DNA from: Halopseudomonas phragmitis
GTDB taxonomy: Bacteria; Pseudomonadota; Gammaproteobacteria; Pseudomonadales; Pseudomonadaceae
NCBI RefSeq assembly: GCF_002056295.1
Contig: NZ_CP020100.1
Span: forward strand, 1,387,501 to 1,451,500
DNA length: 64,000 bases
Direction: 5' to 3'
The notes beneath the pieces were generated by a model that was not told the origin of the DNA, searched no databases, and saw only the letters and a list, made by a program, of their open reading frames with translations. Position numbers and translations under genes: made by a program. Below are positions 56,298-64,000 of the stretch, in pieces; position 1 is the stretch's first letter, and each line of letters begins with the position of its first letter.

Positions 56298-57988
56298 CAG
56301 AGCCAGTCCTTGAGTTCGTTTTTCTTGACCTTGCCGGTCGCGGTCATTGGCAGTGACTCGACCAAACGGATTTCCGGGATCTTGTAAACGGCCATGGCCT
56401 GTTTGCACCAGTTCATCAGGCTCTCGACATCCAGCCCGCTACCGGGCTTGGCCACCACAAAGGCCACGGGTACTTCGCCTTTTTTATCATCCGGGCGACC
56501 GATCACCGCCGAAGCCAGCAGTTGCGGATGCTGGCCAAGCATGGCTTCCAGCTCACTGGGGAAGACGCTCATCCCGTTGACCTTGAGCATTTCCTTGCGT
56601 CGACCCAGGTAGCGGATAAAGCCCTGTTCGGTAATCACGCCGCTGTCGCCGGTATGCAGCCAGCCATCCTTGAGCGCTTCAGCGCTGGCCTCGGGTTTGT
56701 TCCAGTAACCTTTGAGCAGTGAGGGACTGCGCAGGCACAGTTCGCCTTCCTCGCCCAGCGGCAGTAGTTCGCCGGTTTCGAAACTGCAGACCTTGAACTC
56801 GGTGCCTGGTACCGGAAGGCCGACGAAGGTGGGCGCGGATTTAAGGTCGAAGTCGTCGTCCTGCAGGCCGGCGGTGAAGGTGTCGCAGGTATGGGTTTCG
56901 GTCATGCCGAAGCTGGTTTCAAACAAGGTGCAGCCGGTCAGCTGGTGCCAGCGGCGGCGGTATTCCGGAGTCAGTTTCTTGATAAAGGACACGCAACTGG
57001 TGACGCTCAGCGAGCTGAAATCGAATGTCTGTACCTGCGGGTGATCCAGCACCTCGGCGGCGCTATCGACCAACAGGCCGGTGTGATTGACCCGGTAATG
57101 CTGAATCGCGCTCATGAACGCCAGAGCGTCCCAACGCGCCAGCAGCACCAGCGTGGTACCGCCGAATACCGGGAACAGCAGCCCGGCGTTTTCGCCGGCG
57201 ATCCAGAACTCGGGCATGAAATTCAGGCTGACGCGCTGACTGTCCAGTCCCAGTGCCGCGGGCAGGAAGCTGGCGCAGGTATAGAGCATGTCGCCGTGGG
57301 TGTGGATGCAACCCTTGGGCAGGCCGGTGGTGCCGCCGGTGTAGTTGAGTGCGGCGACATCATCCAGAGCTGGTGTCGGCCAATCGCGACGTGGTTTTGT
57401 GACGGCCAGTGCCGGCAGCAGGTCGATGCTGTCGCTCACTTCCAGCTTGGGCGCACGCAGCAGGTCCGGCACCGGAATCGGTGGCTCGGCTGGGCACAGT
57501 TCGGACAGACTGGTGCTGATTACAAGGCGCAGATCGGTGCCTTCGCGGGCCTGGCGCACCACCGGCAGCAGTTGGTCGAAGCAGACGATCACGCTGGCAC
57601 CGCAGTCCTTGAGCTGGTAGCCCAGTTCCATCGGCATGGCCATCGGGCTGACCGGGGCGTGAATGGCACCGGCCTTGAGTATGCCGTAGAACACAATGTG
57701 GAACTGCGGGCAGTTGGGCATGAATACCGCGACCCGTTCACCGGGCTGAATACCCTGGGCGTGCAGCAGAGTAGCGAAACGGTCGGATTGCTCGTCCAGC
57801 TCGGCATAACTCAGACTGTAGCCATAGAACTGCACCGCCGGCTTGTCCGGACTGGTGCGGCCCCAGTGCCGCAGGTATTCGGTCAGCGGCTGGCGCCCCA
57901 GCGGGTATTCAGGTTCGCGCGCATGGCCGTTAGGCCAGGCCTGCTGTTGCAGGTGCGCGAGTTGTTCCAGATACGCCTGTTCGTTCAT
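56297..57988 (-). CDS. AMP-dependent acyl-CoA synthetase
   Basis: The 563-residue enzyme has the adenylate-forming motifs YTGGTTGLPKGCIHTHGD (P-loop), ETSFGMTETH, then the hinge WLHTGDSGVITEQGFIRYLGR and the catalytic lysine near the end (MTATGKVKKNELK). It should activate a carboxylic acid to its CoA thioester, which the fused carboxylase would then carboxylate. The chain length or aromatic nature of the acid is unknown. It is divergent from a LysR regulator gene, with a perfect palindrome in between. Confidence 0.93.
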   Translation of the reverse strand: MNEQAYLEQLAHLQQQAWPNGHAREPEYPLGRQPLTEYLRHWGRTSPDKPAVQFYGYSLSYAELDEQSDRFATLLHAQGIQPGERVAVFMPNCPQFHIVFYGILKAGAIHAPVSPMAMPMELGYQLKDCGASVIVCFDQLLPVVRQAREGTDLRLVISTSLSELCPAEPPIPVPDLLRAPKLEVSDSIDLLPALAVTKPRRDWPTPALDDVAALNYTGGTTGLPKGCIHTHGDMLYTCASFLPAALGLDSQRVSLNFMPEFWIAGENAGLLFPVFGGTTLVLLARWDALAFMSAIQHYRVNHTGLLVDSAAEVLDHPQVQTFDFSSLSVTSCVSFIKKLTPEYRRRWHQLTGCTLFETSFGMTETHTCDTFTAGLQDDDFDLKSAPTFVGLPVPGTEFKVCSFETGELLPLGEEGELCLRSPSLLKGYWNKPEASAEALKDGWLHTGDSGVITEQGFIRYLGRRKEMLKVNGMSVFPSELEAMLGQHPQLLASAVIGRPDDKKGEVPVAFVVAKPGSGLDVESLMNWCKQAMAVYKIPEIRLVESLPMTATGKVKKNELKDWL

Positions 57989-58082
57989 GCCGGGATCCCT
58001 CTGCTGTTGTTATATGGTGTGTACCCTGGTGCAAGAGTAGGCAGGCTGGCGTAGCACTGAAAGCGATGATTATTCATTCGGA

Positions 58083-58103
58083 ATCATGAATGTGCTTCAT
58101 GAT
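58083..58103. promoter_or_regulatory. LysR-type operator between synthetase and LysR genes
   Basis: ATCATGAA and TTCATGAT form a perfect 8-bp inverted repeat over TGTGC and include a T-N11-A pattern. It lies in the divergent intergenic space, 55 bases before the LysR start. Confidence 0.65.
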
Positions 58104-58157
58104 TTGGCTGAGGCCAGCTAGATTCATGGCTAGGTTCACCAATTGCCGAGTTTTCCC

Positions 58158-59075
58158 ATGAATGAAAAGAATGCCGGGCCATCATTGGGGCGGATGGACC
58201 TCAATCTGTTCCGTACCTTCGAGGTGATCTATCGCGAGCGCAGTTTGACCCGGGCGGCGGCGGTCCTGCATGTCAGTCAGTCGGCAGTCAGTCATGCCCT
58301 GTCCCGGTTGCGCGAGCAGTTCGCTGACCCGTTGTTCGTGCGGCAAGGGCGGGGTGTCGTGCCGACGACGCTGGCAACACGGCTGGCGCCGGGCATCCTC
58401 GACAGCTTGGAGCGCTTGCAGCAAAGTGTCGGACGATTGCAGCAGTTCGACCCGGCCCGTGATCAGCGTATCTTTACCCTGAACCTGCCCGAGCAACTGG
58501 AGCCCGTGTTGTTGCCCAGTCTGCTGGTACATCTGCGCAAAGTGGCGCCGTATTGTCGGGTGCGTACTGCCGGGGTGCGCTGGAGTGAACTGGCTTTGGA
58601 ACTGGCGGCTGGACGGGTCGATCTGGCGGTGCAGATTGCCCGGCCTACCGATGCCTTTCTGCGTCAGACCAAGCTGCTGGAAGAGCCGCTGTGTGTGGTG
58701 GCGGCGCCGGGTTTTTCGGGCGAGCTGAGTGCTGAGCGCTATCTGGCGGCGGAACACATTGCGGTGGCATCCTGGCGACGAGGGTTGAGCTTCGAGGATT
58801 TGGCGCTAGGGCATCTGGGGTTGGTACGCCAGGTGGTCCAGCGCTGCCAGAACTATCAGGCCGCCTGTCTGGTGGTCGCCCAAAGCGATCTGCTACTGAC
58901 TATGTCGCGCCGGCACGCCGAGCTGGTTGGTCGGCCATTGGGCAACCAACTGCTGACATTGCCTTTGCCGTTGCCTTCGATTGGCCTGAATCTGTACTGG
59001 CATGAGCACGCCGAGCATGATCCGGCCAACCTTTGGCTGCGCCAGCAGGTCAGCCGGATTGCCGGTAGGCCCTAG
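58158..59075 (+). CDS. LysR-family transcription regulator
   Basis: The 305-residue protein has the LysR helix-turn-helix (DLNLFRTFEVIYRERSLTRAA; VSQSAVSHALSRLREQFADPLF) and a C-terminal substrate-binding domain. It resembles the NodD/NahR-like branch (start DLNLFRTFEVIY). It is divergent from the acyl-CoA synthetase-carboxylase pair, so it is their likely activator. The ATG at 58158 is preferred to a TTG five codons earlier. Its stop codon overlaps that of the convergent PBP1A gene. Confidence 0.92.
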   Translation: MNEKNAGPSLGRMDLNLFRTFEVIYRERSLTRAAAVLHVSQSAVSHALSRLREQFADPLFVRQGRGVVPTTLATRLAPGILDSLERLQQSVGRLQQFDPARDQRIFTLNLPEQLEPVLLPSLLVHLRKVAPYCRVRTAGVRWSELALELAAGRVDLAVQIARPTDAFLRQTKLLEEPLCVVAAPGFSGELSAERYLAAEHIAVASWRRGLSFEDLALGHLGLVRQVVQRCQNYQAACLVVAQSDLLLTMSRRHAELVGRPLGNQLLTLPLPLPSIGLNLYWHEHAEHDPANLWLRQQVSRIAGRP

Positions 59076-61474
59076 AAAAGCTCCAGGGGCGCCATGCTGT
59101 CACTGACCGGATAGGCACCGCTATCCAGCTCGTCCCAAGGTGGCGGAGCGTCCTCTTCCTTGAACACTTCCAGAAATGCGCCATTGCTGCCCGGTCGGGC
59201 GGCTCGGCCAGTCAGCGGATCGATACGCACGCTAAGCACGCCTTGAGGAACTGGTTGGCTGTGTTCCGGCTTGCCGTCCAGTGCTGCCGCCATGAAGCGC
59301 ATCCAGATCGGCAAGGCCGCAGTGCCACCGAATTCACGACGGCCAAGAGTGGACGGCTGGTCAAACCCGACCCAGACCGCTGAAGCGTAATCGCCGTTGT
59401 AGCCGGCAAACCAGGCGTCTTTCTGCTCGTTGGTGGTGCCGGTCTTGCCGGCCAGATCTGGTCGTTGCAAGGCGCGGGCGCGAGCGGCCGTACCGCGGGT
59501 GATCACGTCCTTGAGCATGCTGGTCAACAGGTAAGTAGTACGCGGGTCTACGGTCTGCTCGGCCAGCAACACAGTGTTCGGTTCTTCGACCAGAGCCAGG
59601 GGGGCGCTGGTGTAGCGTTGAATCCGCTCAAGATGAGCGGCCAGCGCCTCGGGAGTCACTACAGGCTTGGCAAAGTCGATGATCTGGCCGTGGCGATCCT
59701 CGATCCGCTCGATCAACCAGGGGTCGACCTTGTAGCCGCCATTGGCGATGACCGCATAACCCTGGGCGATCTGCAGCGGGGTCAGCTCCGGTGTACCAAG
59801 TGAGGCCGACAGATTGCGCGGCAGATCGGAGCGGGGGAAGCCGAAACGCTCAATGTAGGTCAGCGACTCATCGACGCCGATTTCCTGCATCAGGCGGATG
59901 GATACCAGGTTACGCGAGCGGTACAGCGCTTCACGCAAACGGATTGGGCCGAGGAAATCGCCCCCGGAGTTCTGCGGTCGCCAGACCGAGTTCATATAAT
60001 CGTCGACGAACACCAGAGGGGCGTCATTGACGATAGTGGCCGGGGTGTAGCCATGATCCAGAGCGGCGCTGTAGAGGAACGGCTTGAAGCTGGAGCCGGG
60101 TTGGCGCCGGGCCTGGGTTGCGCGGTTGTAGTTACTTTGCAGGAACGAAAAGCCGCCGACCAGAGCCTGAATGCTGCCGTCTTGCGGTGACACCACCACC
60201 AATGCCGCTTGGGCGCTGGGTACCTGGCTCAGCCGATAGCCGCCATCTTCGTTGGCGATAACACGTATCACGTCGCCGGGTTTTAGTACGTCGGCAGGGC
60301 GGCGTGGGGTGGGGCCCATGCTGTTGGCGTTGAGATAGGGACGGGCCCAGCGCATGGCTTCCCAGGCAATGGTGCCGGTATTGCCATTGCGCAGGCGGAT
60401 CTCGACCTGTTCTTCGTCAACCTGGGTCACCAAGGCTGGCAGCAGGCCGCCCAGCGCTCGATAGGGTGCCAGAATGGTCTGCCAGTTGGCTGGGTCTGCA
60501 TCCGGGTGGCGGTCTTCCGGGCCGCGGTAGCCATGGCGTTGATCGTATTCGATCAAGCCTTCACGCAGGGCACGATTGGCATAGCTCTGCAGTTCGCTGG
60601 AAACGCTGGTGTAGACGTGGAAACCGTCGGTATAGGCTCGCTCGCCGTAGCGCTCAATCATTTCCAGGCGAGCCATCTCGGCAACGTAGGGTGCTTCCAT
60701 TTCCGGGTTGGCGCCATGATTGCGCGCCCGAATCGGGCTAGTGACCGCTTCCTGATAGGCGACCTGATCAATGTGTCCGAGATTGAGCATGCGCTGCAAA
60801 ATCCAGTCGCGGCGAATCTTGGCGCGCTCGGGGTTGATCAGTGGGTTGAAGCGTGACGGAGCCTTGGGCAGGCCGGCGATCATGGCCAGGTCAGCCAGCG
60901 GCAATTCATTGATGGATTTGCCGTAATAGACTTGGGCGGCAGCTTCTACCCCGTAGGCGCGGTTGCCCAGATAGATCTTGTTGATATAAAGCTCGAAGAT
61001 TTCCTGCTTGCTGAGATTGCGTTCGATTTGCAGTGCCAACAGGATTTCATTGAGTTTACGGGAGAATACCCGCTCGCTGGTGAGGAAGTAGTTCTTCGCC
61101 ACCTGCATGGTAATAGTGCTGCCACCAGTCTGAATCTGGCCGCTTTGAGCCAGTTCGGTGGCGGCGCGCAGCAGGCCTTTGGGATCGACGCCATGGTGGT
61201 TGAGGAAGTTGTCGTCCTCTGCGGCCAGCAGGGCGTTGATGAAATCGCTGGGGACCTGGTCGAAGTTGACCGGGAAACGACGCATCTCGCCGAATTCGGC
61301 TATCAATTTGTGATCTGTGCTATATATCCGCAAAGGAGTTTGCAATTCGAGCTCGCGGAGTGTTTCAACATCGGGAAGTGCGGGGCTAAGATACAGAGCT
61401 ACCCCGCTCAGTCCCAGGATTGGGGCACTCAGCAAGGCGATCAGGGACCAGAATAAAAATTTCAGAAAGCGCAT
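59072..61474 (-). CDS. ponA: Penicillin-binding protein 1A
   Basis: The 800-residue enzyme has one N-terminal membrane anchor (about 5-28), a GT51 glycosyltransferase domain (AAEDDNFLNHHGVDPKGL; QTGGSTITMQVAKNYFL) and a transpeptidase domain with Ser-x-x-Lys in GSSFKPFLYSAALD, then the KTGT box in AGKTGTTNEQKDAW. It polymerises and cross-links peptidoglycan. The frame can be read 14 residues upstream from a TTG, but the ATG at 61474 matches Pseudomonas PBP1A. It is divergent from pilM, the usual arrangement. Stop codons of this gene and lysR overlap. Confidence 0.96.
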   Translation of the reverse strand: MRFLKFLFWSLIALLSAPILGLSGVALYLSPALPDVETLRELELQTPLRIYSTDHKLIAEFGEMRRFPVNFDQVPSDFINALLAAEDDNFLNHHGVDPKGLLRAATELAQSGQIQTGGSTITMQVAKNYFLTSERVFSRKLNEILLALQIERNLSKQEIFELYINKIYLGNRAYGVEAAAQVYYGKSINELPLADLAMIAGLPKAPSRFNPLINPERAKIRRDWILQRMLNLGHIDQVAYQEAVTSPIRARNHGANPEMEAPYVAEMARLEMIERYGERAYTDGFHVYTSVSSELQSYANRALREGLIEYDQRHGYRGPEDRHPDADPANWQTILAPYRALGGLLPALVTQVDEEQVEIRLRNGNTGTIAWEAMRWARPYLNANSMGPTPRRPADVLKPGDVIRVIANEDGGYRLSQVPSAQAALVVVSPQDGSIQALVGGFSFLQSNYNRATQARRQPGSSFKPFLYSAALDHGYTPATIVNDAPLVFVDDYMNSVWRPQNSGGDFLGPIRLREALYRSRNLVSIRLMQEIGVDESLTYIERFGFPRSDLPRNLSASLGTPELTPLQIAQGYAVIANGGYKVDPWLIERIEDRHGQIIDFAKPVVTPEALAAHLERIQRYTSAPLALVEEPNTVLLAEQTVDPRTTYLLTSMLKDVITRGTAARARALQRPDLAGKTGTTNEQKDAWFAGYNGDYASAVWVGFDQPSTLGRREFGGTAALPIWMRFMAAALDGKPEHSQPVPQGVLSVRIDPLTGRAARPGSNGAFLEVFKEEDAPPPWDELDSGAYPVSDSMAPLELF

Positions 61475-61579
61475 AAGAGGAATATTAAATTCCCTGATAG
61501 ATGAAATGGTTAGCAATCGGGCTGGATGAGAACGGGTTAACAGTCTGCATTATAAGCGCATTTTTTTTGTTTACGCCAT

Positions 61580-61608
61580 TTGCGCTTGTTAAAGGACTGT
61601 TATTTAAT
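61580..61608 (+). promoter_or_regulatory. Probable pilM promoter
   Basis: TTGCGC (61580-61585) and TTTAAT (61603-61608) are 17 bases apart, about 52 bases before pilM. The -35 is weak. Confidence 0.45.
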
Positions 61609-61633
61609 GTAGTAAAACATAAACCGTCCGTAA

Positions 61634-62724
<1,091 letters not shown>

Positions 62725-62725
<1 letters not shown>

Positions 62726-63303
62726 TGGCGCGCATCAACCTGTTACCTTGGCGTGAAGAGCTCAGGGAAGAACGCAAGAAGGAATTTCTTACCGTACTGG
62801 CGCTGATTGTGCTGTTTGCCGGTGCGCTGGTGTTCCTGGCCGACCGGCACTTCAACGGCCAGATTTCTCACCAGAATGCCCGCAACGAATTGCTGCGCCA
62901 GGAAATTCGTCTGCTTGAGGCGCGGATCCGCGAGATCGATCAGCTTCAGGCTCGGCGTACGCAATTGCTGGAGCGGATGAAAGTCATTCAGGACCTGCAG
63001 GGCAATCGACCGATCATCGTGCGTGTGTTTGATGAGCTGACCCGCTCATTGCCGGACGGCGTTTACTTCACCTCGCTGGAGATGAAGGGCAGCACTATCA
63101 GCGTCAAGGGTGGGGCTGAATCCAATAGCCGGGTTTCCAACCTGATGCGCCAGATGGATGCCTCGGATTGGCTGGCTGCGCCGAACCTCACTGCGGTCCG
63201 GGCCGTCACTCAGGGTGCACTGGATCAGGCTAACGTGTTTGAACTGTCGGTGCGGCAAACCGAACCTGCCACCAGTAGTGAAGAGGGAGGGCAGCCGCAA
63301 TGA
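62725..63303 (+). CDS. pilN: Type IV pilus assembly protein PilN
   Basis: The 192-residue protein starts ARINLLPWREELREERKKEF, the conserved cytoplasmic motif that binds PilM, then has one membrane helix (about 23-43), a coiled coil and a periplasmic ferredoxin-like domain. It pairs with PilO in the inner-membrane alignment complex. Its stop overlaps the pilO start (ATGA). Confidence 0.96.
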
Positions 63304-63929
63304 GTCTGGCCCAATCCATTGAAAGTTTGAAAAAGGTCGATATCAACGACCTGGACTTCAACAATATCGGTTCCTGGCCGGGAGCACTCAAAGTCATCGT
63401 CGGGGCCCTGCTGTTGGTGGTGTTGCTGTTCTTGGGCTACCACTTCCACCTTAAGGACCTGCAGGCCAGCCTTGAGCGGGCTGAAGCCCAGGAAACCACC
63501 TTGCGTCGGGATTTTGCCGACAAATCGTTCCGGGCCGCCAACTTGGAAGCCTATAAAGAGCAGCTCGAGGAGATCGAGGAGCGCTTCGGCGCGCTGCTCA
63601 AACAGTTGCCAAGCGATACCGAAGTGCCGGGCCTGCTCGAAGATATCACCCAGATGGGGCTGAACAGCGGCCTGGAGTTTGAATCCATCACCCTGCAGCC
63701 GGAAGTCACCACGCAGTTCTATATCGAACTGCCGATTCGAATCGTGGTTCAGGGCAGCTATCACGATTTGGCGACCTTCGTCAGCAGTGTGGCGGGTCTG
63801 CCGCGGATCGTAACGCTGCACGATTTCACGATTGCGCCCTTGTCTGCCGGCAATCCAGATTTGCTGAAAATGGACATTCTGGCCAAGACCTATCGCTATA
63901 ACGAAGCAGCCGAAGGGGGGCAGCAATGA
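63300..63929 (+). CDS. pilO: Type IV pilus assembly protein PilO
   Basis: The 209-residue product has DLDFNNIGSWPGALKVIVGA then a membrane helix (about 29-48), a coiled coil, and a periplasmic domain (LLEDITQMGLNSGLEFESI). PilO pairs with PilN and contacts PilP. It overlaps both neighbours by four bases. Confidence 0.95.
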   Translation: MSLAQSIESLKKVDINDLDFNNIGSWPGALKVIVGALLLVVLLFLGYHFHLKDLQASLERAEAQETTLRRDFADKSFRAANLEAYKEQLEEIEERFGALLKQLPSDTEVPGLLEDITQMGLNSGLEFESITLQPEVTTQFYIELPIRIVVQGSYHDLATFVSSVAGLPRIVTLHDFTIAPLSAGNPDLLKMDILAKTYRYNEAAEGGQQ

Positions 63930-64000
63930 TCGTGCGCAAGCGTTTGTTCAGTGCGTTGCTGTTGACGCCGTTGCTGCTCAGTGGTTGCGGTAAGGGCGAG
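63926..64000 (+). CDS. pilP: Type IV pilus lipoprotein PilP, 5' end only
   Basis: The first 25 codons (MIVRKRLFSALLLTPLLLSG then CGKGE) form a lipoprotein signal with lipobox LSGC. Position after pilO and the ATGA overlap identify it as pilP, the lipoprotein linking PilNO to the PilQ secretin. The gene runs off the right edge. Confidence 0.9.
   Translation, partial: MIVRKRLFSALLLTPLLLSGCGKGE

Overview
This 64 kb window looks like a chromosomal segment from a member of the Pseudomonadaceae. The support is gene content and order: algP/algQ (rsd), dsbB, secB-grx-rhodanese, gpmI-envC-ctpA, hisBHAF, asmA-mutY-yggX, a basic amino acid ABC transporter, a hut locus, and ponA divergent from pilMNOP. 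The truncated AlgP tail and the mix of genes suggest a lineage away from P. aeruginosa, but genus and species cannot be fixed from this sequence alone.

Layout. 1-9.7 kb: an ABC-F ATPase (cut by the left edge), a TIGR02444 protein, algP-like/algQ, dsbB, secB-grxC-rhodanese, then a forward cell-envelope operon (gpmI, envC, ctpA-type protease, YibQ-type deacetylase). 9.7-12.8 kb: histidine biosynthesis hisB-hisH-hisA-hisF on the minus strand. 12.8-22.4 kb: an LhgO-like oxidase, a MITE-like element, asmA-mutY-yggX, tRNA-Phe, a four-gene amino acid ABC transporter and a methyltransferase. 22.4-23.5 kb: three DnaA-box-like 9-mers, tRNA-Thr(TGT), a broken Fic gene and two GTATATAC-type palindromes. 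23.5-34.3 kb: a histidine/urocanate utilisation locus (hutI, hutG, hutU, BCCT transporter, two hutH-like genes, porin, hutC) with visibly more C/G-ending codons than its flanks. 34.4-46 kb: rlhA, a lower-GC esterase/Crp pair, hisN-like phosphatase, a GGDEF-EAL/PhnD sensory pair, a YSC84 protein, a thioesterase, an EamA exporter and tRNA-Thr(CGT). 46-53 kb: a chemoreceptor, a paired acyl-CoA dehydrogenase operon, a Tsx-like porin, lrgAB and a decayed cydA fragment. 53-59 kb: a single-chain acyl-CoA carboxylase with an acyl-CoA synthetase and a divergent LysR regulator. 59-64 kb: PBP1A, divergent from the start of the type IV pilus pilMNOP operon.

The most interesting region is the hut locus. 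It carries two adjacent ammonia-lyase-fold proteins. The second (hutH2) has the normal Ala-Ser-Gly that forms the MIO cofactor. The first (hutH1) lacks this tripeptide through a three-residue deletion and also lacks the tyrosine that works with MIO, but keeps most other active-site residues. It overlaps a BCCT-family (betaine/quaternary amine) transporter gene. MIO-independent lyases of this fold are known to eliminate trimethylamine from ergothioneine, so I propose, as inference only, that this locus takes in an N-methylated histidine such as histidine betaine (hercynine), or ergothioneine, and releases trimethylamine, feeding urocanate into HutU-HutI-HutG. HutG here is the arginase-fold formimidoylglutamase, so the pathway would end in glutamate plus formamide.
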